From contig JABACO010000008.1 of assembly GCA_013339895.1 (NCBI GenBank), positions 3,613,490-3,677,489 on the forward strand: a DNA stretch of 64,000 bases, written 5' to 3'. A model generated the notes under the pieces. The model worked only from the letters and a program-made list of their open reading frames with translations, did no database searches and was not told the DNA's origin. This DNA is from Ephydatia muelleri (lineage: Eukaryota > Porifera > Demospongiae > Spongillida > Spongillidae). Shown here in pieces: positions 47,918-57,689 of this stretch (the first letter of the stretch is position 1; each line of letters starts with the position of its first letter). The position numbers and the translations under genes were made by a program.

Positions 47918-48550
47918 TTAACAAATCTTACTCTCCAACACTTCCTGCATTGGCACAGTCTCTGTTCCAGTTGATTTGTTTTTGGAAGATTCGAAGTACT
48001 TGCGAATATCAGACTCGTTGTGGAAACCCACAGCAGTCATTACATCATCAAATGTTACCTGTTCGTTAACTTGATGAAATGTATAGCGTTCGCGGAGAAA
48101 ATGAGCAACGGTAGTGAGAATTTCTCGTTCAGATTTGACAGCTGCTTCATGTTTGTAATGCTTGCGTATTTTCTTAAATGCTGCGGCGTTTTGCTTGTCT
48201 AGTCGTTCTATTTGCTTGTCTAGCCATTTTATCTCCTCTTTAGGTTTTTCTTTTGTCTGTTGTAGAAATTGTTTAACGTCATTTAGATGGTCCAACATAA
48301 ATTGAAAGTAACACCACAGAGCCTTATCTTCCTCACTGGTGCCTGGTATAGGTTTTCCCCACGCAAAGTGCTTTGCGACGGCCGTGTACTCGTCGCTGTT
48401 TAGGATTGCTCCGATTTTTTGATTGGTTTCTCGGATATTTTGATCGGTTTCTTGGATTTCTTGATAGATTACTTGGATTTTTTTATTGGCTTCGTCGATT
48501 TTTTCATTCGTTTTGGCAAATTCCTGCGCATATCGGTATGGAGTAGCCAT
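47918..48550 (-). CDS. Orphan coiled-coil protein, 210 aa
   Basis: A single uninterrupted frame from the ATG at 48550. Residues about 8-50 are a heptad-like helix rich in Asn, Gln, Glu, Lys and Ile (NEKIDEANKKIQVIYQEIQE, TDQNIRETNQKI). The middle has aromatic and Trp residues (AKHFAWGKPIPG, DKALWCYFQFMLDHLND). A second charged helix covers about 105-145 (KPKEEIKWLDKQIERLDKQN). The C-terminal third has a small folded-looking segment (FHQVNEQVTFDDVMTAVGFH). I recognise no family. It has no signal peptide or membrane span, so it is probably cytosolic. No intron is needed. The TIR of the RAG1-like element L2 begins 425 bp upstream. Confidence 0.6.
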   Translation of the reverse strand: MATPYRYAQEFAKTNEKIDEANKKIQVIYQEIQETDQNIRETNQKIGAILNSDEYTAVAKHFAWGKPIPGTSEEDKALWCYFQFMLDHLNDVKQFLQQTKEKPKEEIKWLDKQIERLDKQNAAAFKKIRKHYKHEAAVKSEREILTTVAHFLRERYTFHQVNEQVTFDDVMTAVGFHNESDIRKYFESSKNKSTGTETVPMQEVLESKIC

Positions 48551-48974
48551 TTTGATAAATAAAATAATACGTCACGTGCTATGGGATGTAAACGGGCGGG
48601 ACATATAGTTGATAATTAGACAATACCGTAATTTACAAAGAACCAGAACTGTTCATGTTTTGCCTACCACAAATCATACTTACTTTGAGACAATTAATAG
48701 CATCTGCAAGTGCTGTAACATTTCTGCAAACAAAACCAACTACGCGCAAGTACAAGCATTATTATCAGTGATAATGCGCTGCCCGTTTTCACGTTCATGT
48801 GTCTTTGGCGGGAAAAGAGAGAGTGACTTTAAGCGTGCGTAGTGGAGGAACCAACCGTAGAAAACGTTAGGCGAGTTATAACACTCATCAGCGCACATGG
48901 GGAAACACATGTATAATACTAGCCACGATTTTTTTTGAACCTGTGATCTAGACGTGAATTTTTAAAGGGGCAGT

Positions 48975-49100
48975 CACAGGAAAAAGTTAGAAACGTCCAG
49001 TCATGGTTTTTCAAGCTGGTTTTTAACATAAAACCACTCTGGGATTGGTGGTCTAGCGTGGAAATAGCGTAAAAACCATCCTGGGATTAAACATCCACGG
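48975..49100 (+). repeat. Left terminal inverted repeat of the L2 element
   Basis: Matches 53890-54016 inverted through GTTAGAAACGTCCAGTCATG, TTTTTCAAGCTGGTTTTTAA, GGGATTGGTGGTCTAGCGT and CCATCCTGGGATT. Similarity is lost just beyond AACATCCACGGG. Confidence 0.85.
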
Positions 49101-49634
49101 GTCACGGCGGTTTGCTCCCATTGAACGCGTGGAAAGTAGGCCCTCCGCCCCGAAAAATTGAAATGGTTTACGTGCCCCATAGCAACGAACCTGACAACCG
49201 ATGCCATTTAGAACTAGCTGTTACTAAGTTCATAAAACGCATTAACACCTAAAAGCCATACTAGAAGCGACAAACACCTCTGACCTTTATTTTAAGCATA
49301 AATCACGTGGCCTGACGTTGATAACTGTCAGCTCTGGTGCTTTGAAAGCAATCAACTTACAAATGGTGATCGTCGACCTCGTGTGTTCAAACAACGATAA
49401 CGGCGCTCAGGAACCGAGATAGAACAAACCCAAACTATCAGGGTAAGGTTAATAGAATGCTCTATCAGGTTTTTGGTACAAGCTAACGGTGACGCGTTTT
49501 CTGAAGTAGTTTTCAACCTTTAGAAAATCCGCCATTTTAGCGTCTTTTGGGGGTTGGAATTGTATTTCTTTTAACAGAATGTCATGTCACATTTCTTCTG
49601 GTATTAAATACTTGACAGTGAGCGCATTGCATAG

Positions 49635-52600
49635 CTATGTATTCTTTACTCTCTTAGCTGGAGGGGGGATGGCAGCTACCAGTTGTGGTTCAATGCTTAA
49701 GAGATGTTCTTTAACTATGCACAGCAAGTTCTCAACTCTATCGCGGATTGGAGCAAATACCGAGCCAAGCCTATTAAACTTGGCATGAATTGATTCAGCC
49801 CCCTGTTCTCCCAAAAGGCCAAAGCCAACATGGTAGGTATTTGCCCACTGTACAGCATGATCCTCCAGGAGATGCATTTTAAGGGGGACTGTTGCTTCAG
49901 GATATGTATTACGGTAAAAGGCCATGAACTCTTCAATAGCCTATTTAGTTGGAACAAAGCACACAGTGAACCACATGATATCATGTATATGAACCTACCT
50001 GGTTCAGTGCATGTGCTTGTGCCTCATCAATATAGTTCTGATCACTAATACCATGACATTTGCTATATAAGGAGAATGTAGTTTGGAAATTTGCAACTTG
50101 TCCTGCTACTTTTCCAGATAGGTGAGGCAGTTTTTCTTGTACCAATTGTAATATTGATGTGCACATAGTCTGGATATTAGATGCCTGTAAAAGTGTAGCT
50201 ATGTGAATTATTCGTTTACACATGCATATAAATTACCTGTAATGCCTTGTGGACATGATTGCCAATAAATGCCCCACTAAAATACTGCTGGCGTTGCACA
50301 CCGAACGATTGCAATGCATTGTCAAGAATCTTGACAAAAGGCCCTTCTTTTTCAGGATACCCCCTTTTCACTGCAGCTATGCATTTGGCCACTTTTGCTT
50401 CCTATAGTCAGAGATAGTTGACTAACGTTTTGTGTGTTTTTGTGTTGGATAATGACTTACAAGTGCCTTCACTGATTTCTTTTTTTTCAGTGGATTGTTT
50501 TAGCAGATCCACAGCTAGGTTTTTTTTTCTCTCCATTTACTAAGGCCACGTATGTTGCAACCTGCTGCAAGACTTCCTGTGCATGCTTGGCATTTTCGAG
50601 GTCTACTTGGAGCAATGGAAGTCTTTGAAGTGCCTGGCTGTACTTGGAAAAACTAGATGAATTGACATCAGTTGTATGATTTGCCAGTTCCAAGTCCGGC
50701 TGACTGCATACAGCTTCAAGCATATGGAACAACTTAGTGAATATGCCCAACATGATGTGGAGACCAGGTGGGCAAACCTATGTTGTGTGATGTAAGTGAA
50801 ATACTATTTAGGAATCATTTACCTGTACAATGGGGATGTCAAAAATAGGTACTGAGATGCAATTGAAAAACTTCTGTGCATCTTTTTAAATGCTGCCTGA
50901 TGAGATGTAGCACTGGTGGTCAGCACTCATACCCTCAAGTGACCTTTCCGTGGCATGACCTCGAATGGATAGAGGTGTAGCCATCTGATCACTTCGAATT
51001 TTACAATATAAGCAAGGGTAGCATCCTATTGTAAGGTCTTGATATCACATTATACTTACATTTGAAAATCCATATATTACGTACCACTAGCTCCGGACAA
51101 TCCATACATATTGAACAAGAACTCGTAGTCTCCACATATGAACACCTTGACTGTGTATTGCCTGTCATGTATAGCAGTTGTATATTGTACATTATAAAAA
51201 TATGATATTAGAGCTCCTACCTCCACTTCATTTCATGCATATGTTCTATCTGCTCTTTGAAGCGATCAAGTGCCACATGAAAGTTGGTGACACTATCGTC
51301 AGCAGCAAAACAGCTAAATACACAGGTATTGTGGACTGCATTGGGTGTGTCAATATTCACAATTCGGAAACTCATTTTAAATGTTCCACCTCCCTTGTCT
51401 CCTCCGATCTTTATCCACACCTCACTGGCTGGTATAAACCCTTCATGCCAGGTAAGCCTCCCAGCCCTGCAACCATGATTTTAAAAGTAAAAGCATTTGT
51501 ATTTCACTCTTACCTTTCATTTTCATTTAAGAAGTGGATAACCTTATCTACTAGATGGGGAATGTAGACTAAAGGAGCTCCTTTGATTTCATCTCCACCG
51601 GAAGGAAGTGGAAATGTAAAGGGGGCAACCTCTCCTTTGTGGTTATCCCCCACAATGTGGCTGGAGATGTGACGCATCCTTTCCTCGCCAGCCAGATGAA
51701 TTCCTGATGATTTCAGCCACCTGAAAAATCAGTGAGTTACCTTTGCTGCATGCATTTATGATATCATACCGTCTTAGAAGTCTCAATTTATTCCAAGGTA
51801 TAGCAAGACCAGCCTTTATTGCCAATACCTGAGCTGGACCAATCTCAATGGATGATGAGATGCCTGCAGTAGCCAACAAACATTGTCGCTCTTCGTCACT
51901 GAGGGTGAGAACTTCTTTTTGGATGAGGGCAGATGCTTCCCCTCCACTGACAATACTTTGTATTCTCTGCATTTCAGAACATCTAATTTTCGTGGTTCTT
52001 GAGCAGGTGGATGTGGTCTGTTGCTTGGCTTTAGTGACTTGCATGAATGTCATTGGCTAAGGTGAGGGTAGATATTATAAAACCTCAGTACCAGTCAAAG
52101 CATCTCCTTACTGCTCCTCCTGTAGCAAGCTGTACAACACCTTTGTCAGGACTGGTAGAGATAGCCCTCTTCAGTAGCTCAGTGTAGTAACTACGTCACA
52201 CATCGATAAAATAGAGTTACGGTCAGCCGTCACTGGAGAACACAATAGTCTTTGTGTTCTAATAATTGTCTTTGTTATGTCGCACGCCGCAATGGTTATA
52301 TGTACGTTGTGTGTCTTTGCTAAGTCCTGTTCTGTATCTTGTTGCACTGTGTGTAGTTTGTTAGTTGTTACTTTGACTATCGCTGCGCAAGCTGCTCGGG
52401 GTCTCTCGCTTCACGTGCGTGGGCTCGGAAGTTGATACTACACTCAGCAGCTTGCTTCTCCTCCTCAGGTGTAAGTGATGGTACACACTCATGCCCTTCA
52501 TAATCACCACTTCTAATGTCCCTGTTGCAACCAGCACAATGTCTTCTAACATCTGATAGCAGCAGGAGTATTGCATTTGATGCAGGTCTGACATGTGTTG

Positions 52601-53555
52601 GAAGCAAGGAACCATCATTTGAGCAACAGGGACAGCTCACAGCGCCAGATGCTGCTATGCACTCTGTGAGGCACGTGGTGCATACCAGTGCACTGCACAT
52701 CAATTCTAGTGGCTGTGAAAGAACGTTGGCACATATTGCACACTTCAGCTCCTCTAAGATCGACAGATTGTTCACGCTGGCCAAAGGTGGACTAGGCTCA
52801 TGCAAGAAAGCTGCTGGAGAGGCAATCTTCTGAAGATGAGCTATTAGTGTGTTAGGTGATATGCCTGCCTGGCGAACAGTTCCTGCTTTTGGCCTTTTCA
52901 TGTGTCCACTTGCACATGCACTAAAGTGCTCGCATACCTATGCCCCATGATGTCATATCATGCTATTGTTCAAATAAAGTACATGTTTACACCGTACCTT
53001 GCATTGACTATCTGTATGTTTCTGCCACTGAAATACACTGACTGTACACTTGTGATGCACCCCCTTCATTATGGCACTGATTGTCCTCTCCATTGAATGC
53101 TTACAGAGCAAACAGAACCTTCCAGGATGTGTGTTGACATCATCCCCAGAGGTGTCGATGTCAAAAGCTATTTTCAGATCAGCTGTGAATGCATTGCATT
53201 CATAGCTAATCTTTTGCTTTGCTTTGGATTTCCACAGCCTTTGTCCAGGGTACTTGCTCTATGTGGTAATCCATACCTATAATCATGTACCAGGTACATA
53301 TACATGTACGAATGAAACCACAACTTGTATCGATTATTCATGAAATACGCTCAGCTTGTTCTTGGTGAAAGAAAATGCGTCACCACTTCAGGTTCGTAAA
53401 AACGTATTGCCACATGCCTCCCGATCACTACCGTAGTATGCTTACCTTCCAATTTTGTTCCTGAAGTTAGCGTCGTATGGTTTTGTAATGGCCCCTCCAA
53501 AATACGTGCCGCGTGACCTTACAAAAACAGCTTGCGCGTATTGTTTACGTGTCAT
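49635..53555 (-). pseudogene. RAG1-like recombinase gene L2, 13 exons, near complete
   Basis: Exons: 53446-53555 (ATG, MTRKQYAQAVFVRSRG); 52998-53276 zinc-dimerisation-type domain (DLKIAFDIDTSGDDVNTHPG, RFCLLC, W-x2-H..CK|VC); about 52380-52937 RING-like (CAICANVLSQPLELMC, CTTC, CPCC) plus CAGCNRD..YEGHEC finger; 52112-52190 (QLATGGA); 51770-52056 (LAIKAGLAIPWNKLRLLRR); 51514-51720; 51221-51466 first Asp (IKIGGDKGGGTFKMSF); 51085-51161 (GDYEFLFNMYGLSGAS); 50823-51025 (CYPCLYC); 50461-50777 (VCPPGLHIMLGIFTKLF); 50237-50401 (FIGNHVHKAL); 49999-50184; 49635-49940 Glu exon (GLLGEQGAESIHAKFN). Domain order is that of RAG1. Lesions: TAA at 50886-50888, frameshift near 53215, probable frameshift at A9 (50520-50528). 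RAG1 cuts DNA at recombination signals; this copy is probably inactive. Confidence 0.8.
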
Positions 53556-53750
53556 GTAGACTATGCGTATAGAGTGGGCATGGTAAGAAATTAAGTACAG
53601 TGCGTGAGTTTGATTTTATTTTCTGATTTGCAGCTTCTGGTGAGTCATGGTAAGCTTTGAAACATTGGGTGGCTATAATGAGGCGTCACTAGAGTGATAC
53701 CGTAAATTGTCTAATTATACACCCAGTTTCCAGCCGCATACAACCGTGGG

Positions 53751-53891
53751 GTGGGAATATCGTAAAAACCATATGGTCTTGTCCTGGTTTTGTCGAACAA
53801 AAACCATGTTGAAGCTATTAGTTATTGCTTCAACATGGTTTTGGTGAGACAAAACCAGGACAACACCATATGGTTTTTACGATATTCCCAC
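53751..53891. repeat. Foldback sequence with 65-bp arms and 11-nt loop
   Basis: Arms 53751-53815 and 53827-53891 are near-perfect complements (GTGGGAATATCGTAAAAACC...CATGTTGAAGC) around TATTAGTTATT. The right arm continues into the terminal repeat to 54016, so this is one half of a palindromic MITE-like unit joined to the L2 end. Confidence 0.9.
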
Positions 53892-54016
53892 CCTGGACGT
53901 TGAATCCCAGGATGGTTTTTAGGCTATTTCTACGCTAGACCACCAATCCCAGAGTGGTTTTATGTTAAAAACCAGCTTGAAAAACCATGACTGGACGTTT
54001 CTAACGTTTTCCACTC
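53892..54016 (-). repeat. Right terminal inverted repeat of the L2 element
   Basis: Complement of 48975-49100. Sequence outside it (GTTTTGTTTAGCC, AATAAGTGATGGATGG) recurs next to the third copy at 57480-57510, so a longer flank was duplicated with that copy. Confidence 0.85.
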
Positions 54017-54540
54017 ACGCACCATGTTTTGTTTAGCCGAATAAGTGATGGATGGATTGATTGAGGATTGATGAATTTCATTTTAAAAAACTTCACTCGC
54101 GTCTGGAGGGACAATGGAGAAACGGATCGCGTATCTCTTTGTCGCGACGGAACGAGAACTCAAAGATCTACAGTTCTACGTTTGTTCCGTGTCATAAAAC
54201 GGTGTGCTTTTAGAGAAACAAACGAATTCCTGTTTCTCGTGCCCAGTCCTATAATAATTCTTGGTCGTATATTACCGTATCTCTGGTCTTCCTTAGGAAG
54301 TATAACACGAGCTACGAAGAACGGAAATAGCACTAATCGCTTCGGAATTCACCTGCACGGTGCCCCTTAAGGTCATATAGACACCTAGAAAGAAACTACA
54401 GCGAGAAGTACCTCATGCGGTAGCAAGTTCTATATAGGAATTGGTATGAAGTTCTATGCAGAAGTTATTTGGTTTATTGTTGTTTAATATATACACCCCA
54501 ACCTGCATTTGGTGTTCCTATCGCAATACTTTGGCTAGTG
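54017..54540. other. No gene recognised
   Basis: Flank of the L2 element. A 100-residue plus frame at 54068-54370 lacks domain character. Confidence 0.4.
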
Positions 54541-54547
54541 AAGTTAA

Positions 54548-55160
54548 ATGCCTTCGCGTAATCGAAAGAAGAGATCTAAGCAACGAGCGGAATACCTTCA
54601 AAAGCAAGACGATATTTTATCACAAGAAAACAAGGCTAAAGCCCGAGCGCGCTACAAGGCCGATCCCGAAAAGAAGGCTCTGTACGCGACCGCTACAAGG
54701 CCGATTCCGAAAAGAAGAAGGCCTCTGTACGCGAAAGTTACAAGGCCGATCCCGAAAAGAAGAAGGCCCCTGTACGCGACAGCTACAAGGCCGATCCCGA
54801 GAAGAAGAAGGCCTCTGTACGCGACAGCTACAAGGCCGATCCCGAAAAGAAGAAGCCCTCTGTACGCGACAGCTACAACGGAATCTAAGCAATCTGCTGA
54901 AAGGCAGCGATATCAAGAGGACCTCGAGGAGAACCGTGCTGCTAAAAGGCAGCGATATCAAGAGGACGTCGAGGAGAACCGCGCCGCTAAAAAGCAGAAA
55001 TACGAGGACAATTCAGCTGCTATTAAGGCATCTGAAAGGAATCGGTATTGAAATGACCCCGCTGTCCGATTGGCTAAGCGTGCTGCCGAGAGGAAGCGGT
55101 ATCGCAGGGGTCACAGATATACACTACCACCTAAAGGTATGTCATGGCATGTTGTATTGC
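54548..55160 (+). pseudogene. Lys/Arg-rich repeat protein start, probably Helitron-associated
   Basis: Starts MPSRNRKKRSKQRAEYLQ at 54548. A 45-bp repeat (54650-54880, four to five copies) encodes (Y/S)YKADPEKKKASVRDS-type units, but a frame change after the first unit puts the repeats out of frame with the start: the 54548 frame reads ATATRPIPKRR instead. After the array the frame reads RQRYQEDLEENRAAK twice. Basic repeats of this form precede Helitron-like replicase/helicase proteins in several invertebrate genomes, from memory. No Rep or helicase motif follows here. 55168-55500 carries nothing recognisable. Confidence 0.4.
54650..54880. repeat. 45-bp tandem repeat, four to five copies
   Basis: The unit contains TACAAGGCCGATCCCGAAAA followed by GAAGAAGGCC(T/C)CTGTACGCGA. 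The first unit is shorter by 3 or more bases, which changes the frame between start and array. Confidence 0.9.
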
Positions 55161-55522
55161 ACTAGCATTAAAAAGCTATAGGAAGATGTGCATGCAACAT
55201 GTGTACAGCACGCATGTAAGGGATCTGCACAAAACCATTCACTTCACATGGTGACCCAACTGTTGTGTACGGTAGTCCTTTCTCCTTTGTGACCTGACTA
55301 TTGAATATTGGGGTGTCATCCTTAATCTGATGTACAAAAAGGCTTCCTTGTACAACCTGCAACTGTGTATGAATTTAATTGCATTTGCTACTGAAAATTA
55401 CTGCAACTATATCCTTCTCTACTCCTTGTATGAACCCAAATCTCATGCACTAATGGTTGGTCTGAAAAAGCTATTCATAGGGATAGTGAGCTTCTAAGTG
55501 AAGTAAATGTAAGTCTCATCCA

Positions 55523-55990
55523 TTGCTAGCTCAAAAGGTTGTTACAAGATCTGCCCGTGCAGCAGTAAGTAAGATTGGTGCATATGCATTGGTTTCTAAA
55601 GCACTGAGTGTACAAAGAGCAAAAGCAGGGTCATTGCTAAAAACTATCCGGGAAGTTAGTGCATTGAAATCAGAAGAAAATGATATTTTAGTTGGGCAGG
55701 GTATCGTACTGCTGGCTCTGAACCTTACTTTTTTTTATTAATTCGTACACTTACACAAAACAACTTGGGGCCATTCCAGTAGACCTCAATGGTAGGTGTG
55801 TAGTGGCAGAGGAGATAGGGGACAGAGATAAGGATACCATGCACCCCTTGAAATGGAAATGTACAAATGAGTGTTGCAAGCTCACTAGTGAAGAAGTAGC
55901 ATTAGTGTTGAGGACAAAGTCACTGTTCCAAATGTCCATTCATAATTGGAGGGGAGGTCTTTCCCATGTAAAGATTGTTAACACCTTTTA
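55523..55990 (+). pseudogene. Continuation of the Helitron-associated remnant
   Basis: Two open blocks: 55523-55741 (VSKALSVQRAKAGSLLKTIR, then in another frame GYRTAGSEPYFFY) and 55803-55991 (HPLKWKCTNECCKLTSEEVA). The first resembles the RALxxRxxHAGxLLKxxR...CHTASxEPYFY pattern, and the second a Trp..CxxxC segment, of the N-terminal region of the same kind of protein, again from memory. Stops at 55741 and frame changes show decay. Together with 54548-55160 it could be one protein. Confidence 0.35.
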
Positions 55991-56112
55991 ATTTGGAGCA
56001 TGAACGAACTTCCTCCAATTTTCAGCACAATGGCACCTTTGTAGGGTCATGAGTTATGCACACCAATCCATGAATAGATCAAATTGGACCAATAGAATTT
56101 TAGCACAGCTGG

Positions 56113-56123
56113 CAACACACACA

Positions 56124-56174
<51 letters not shown>

Positions 56175-56201
56175 ACACACACACACCACACACACACACA
56201 A
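56113..56201. repeat. (AC)n microsatellite
   Basis: AC units with several CCA interruptions. Confidence 0.95.
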
Positions 56202-56324
56202 CCACTCCCCCTTATGTGTGAGGTCATGAATATGTAGACCAATTGGTGATGTTAACAACTAAATCCTTGCACTTTGTTTCTATACTCTCTGTCAGATGCA
56301 GTGCTGCCCCCCTACCGTCCGCCG

Positions 56325-56640
56325 CCAGCAGCAGCAGAGCTGCCCCCACCACCAGCAGCAGCAGCAGCAGCAGCAGAGCTGCCCCCATCGCCACCAGCAG
56401 CAGCAGCAGAGCTGCCCCCATTGCCACCAGCAGCAGCAGCAGAGCTGCCCCCATCGCCACCAGCAGCAGCAGCAGAGCTGCCCCCACCGCCACCAGCAGA
56501 GCTGCCCCCACCGCCACCAGCAGCAGCAGCAGAGCTGCCCTCACCGCCACTAGCAGAGCTGCCCCCACCGCCACCAGCAGCAGCAGCAGAGCTGCCCCCA
56601 CCGCCACCAGCAGCAGCAGCTGCAGCACTGCCCCCGCTGC
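56325..56640. repeat. CAG/GCC-rich minisatellite
   Basis: Units of about 18-33 bp built on CCACCAGCAGCAGCAGCAGA plus GCTGCCCCCACCG. All three plus frames and two minus frames stay open, giving poly-Ala/Pro, Gln/His and Ala/Ser/Thr peptides. Openness is due to the 3-bp periodic composition and is not evidence of a gene, although a Pro/Ala-rich exon cannot be excluded. Confidence 0.9.
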
Positions 56641-56992
56641 TGCCAGCAGAAGTAGCAGGAGCACCGCTACCTGCACCAGCCCCACCACCGGCACCAGTAT
56701 TGGCACCAGTATTGGCACCAGTGCCCCCCACCACCACTTCGCCTGCTGCCACCCTGGCCGCTGCCACCACCACCCGCATGGCTCTCATGGCCTGAACCAG
56801 GCTGCCGAGGTCAGAGACGAGGCTGGGGGAGAGGAAGAGGACAAGGCAGAGGAACCGTACAGTACATTAAAAACTCATATACTTATAATTTCAATTATTA
56901 AATTTTTTAACCTCCCCCCTTCAAAAATTAAAATGAATTTGCGACAACATATAAAGACACGCTACTATGACAGGGGAAAAAACTGATGAAAT

Positions 56993-57273
56993 AAGTAAAT
57001 AAAAACATTCTCTAACGAGAAAGTTGTTGGTATATAGGATTGACTAATGGTGGTGTAAAAAGCACGGAAACAAGAGTGACAGAAATGTGACTGGAAAATT
57101 GAAATAGGCCTATATTTAGCACACTAACGTTATAACAGTACATGCCTGAGTAATGGGCTAAATATAGGCCTATTTCAATTTTCAAGTCAAATTTCTGTCA
57201 CTCTTGTTTCCGTGCTTTTTACACCACCATTGGTCAATCCAACTTTCTCGTTAGAGAATGTTTTTATTTACTT
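56993..57273. mobile_element. Foldback (MITE-like) element
   Basis: Arms 56993-57121 and 57159-57273 are near-perfect complements (AAGTAAATAAAAACATTCTC...AAATTGAAATAGGCCTATAT) around a loop of about 37 nt. There is no coding capacity. Its right edge touches the L2-type terminal repeat copy that starts at 57274. Confidence 0.9.
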
Positions 57274-57472
57274 GTTAGTTATTGCTTCAACATGGTTTTG
57301 GTTCGACAAAACCAGGACAAGACCATATGGTTTTACTATATTCCCACCCTGGACGTTTAATCCCAGGATGGTTTCTACGCTATTTCCACGCTAGACCACC
57401 AATCCCAGAGTGGTTTTATGTTAAAAACCAGCTTGAAAAGCCATGACTGGACGTTTCTAACTTTTTCCTGTG
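57274..57472 (-). repeat. Third copy of the L2-type terminal repeat
   Basis: Same orientation as 53821-54016 and similar along its whole length, from GTTAGTTATTGCTTCAACAT to CTAACTTTTTCCTGTG. Its terminus is better preserved than the right end of L2: it reads CACAGGAAAAAGTTAG inward, as at 48975. Confidence 0.85.
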
Positions 57473-57689
57473 AATGGGCCGTTTTGTTTAGCCAAATAAG
57501 TGATGGATGGAAATCATCTGAAGAGTTCATAGTTTACTTCGCCCATTTGATTGGAAAGTGCACACAGCAGTTGTCTGCAAGAAGGTACCATAAAATAATT
57601 ATGTGTACTGAATCCATGCATCTATACATGTATGTACATGTAAGTTTACACTGGGTCCAAAACAACCAACCACAAAGGTCAGGTGGTCG

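Larger units (their letters stand above)
48975..54016. mobile_element. Candidate RAG1-like transposon (L2 element)
   Basis: The L2 gene lies between inverted repeats of about 125 bp: 48975-49100 and the complement at 53890-54016. The left end reads CACAGGAAAAAGTTAGAAAC inward and the right end differs only in its last few bases (GAGTGG for CACAGG). Transib/RAG-type ends also start with CAC, but the fit to a heptamer is partial. Flanking 5-mers (GCAGT left, ACGCA right) do not match, so no target duplication is visible. A foldback relative sits inside the right end (53751-53891), and a further right-end copy is at 57274-57472. Confidence 0.6.

Noticed and set aside
48975-48990. True 12/23 recombination signal at the element end
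   Set aside because: CACAGG matches only part of the CACAGTG heptamer and no clear nonamer at 12 or 23 bp was seen.
48975-54016. RAG2-like kelch partner near the RAG1-like gene
   Set aside because: I looked for kelch repeats on both strands inside and around the element and saw none.
54456-55181. 241-residue open frame
   Set aside because: Its middle is the shifted reading of the 45-bp Lys-rich repeat; the start at 54548 in another frame is more plausible.
56224-56986. Long Ala/Pro, Ser/Thr and Val/Leu open frames on both strands
   Set aside because: All result from one CAG/GCC minisatellite that lacks stops in several frames.
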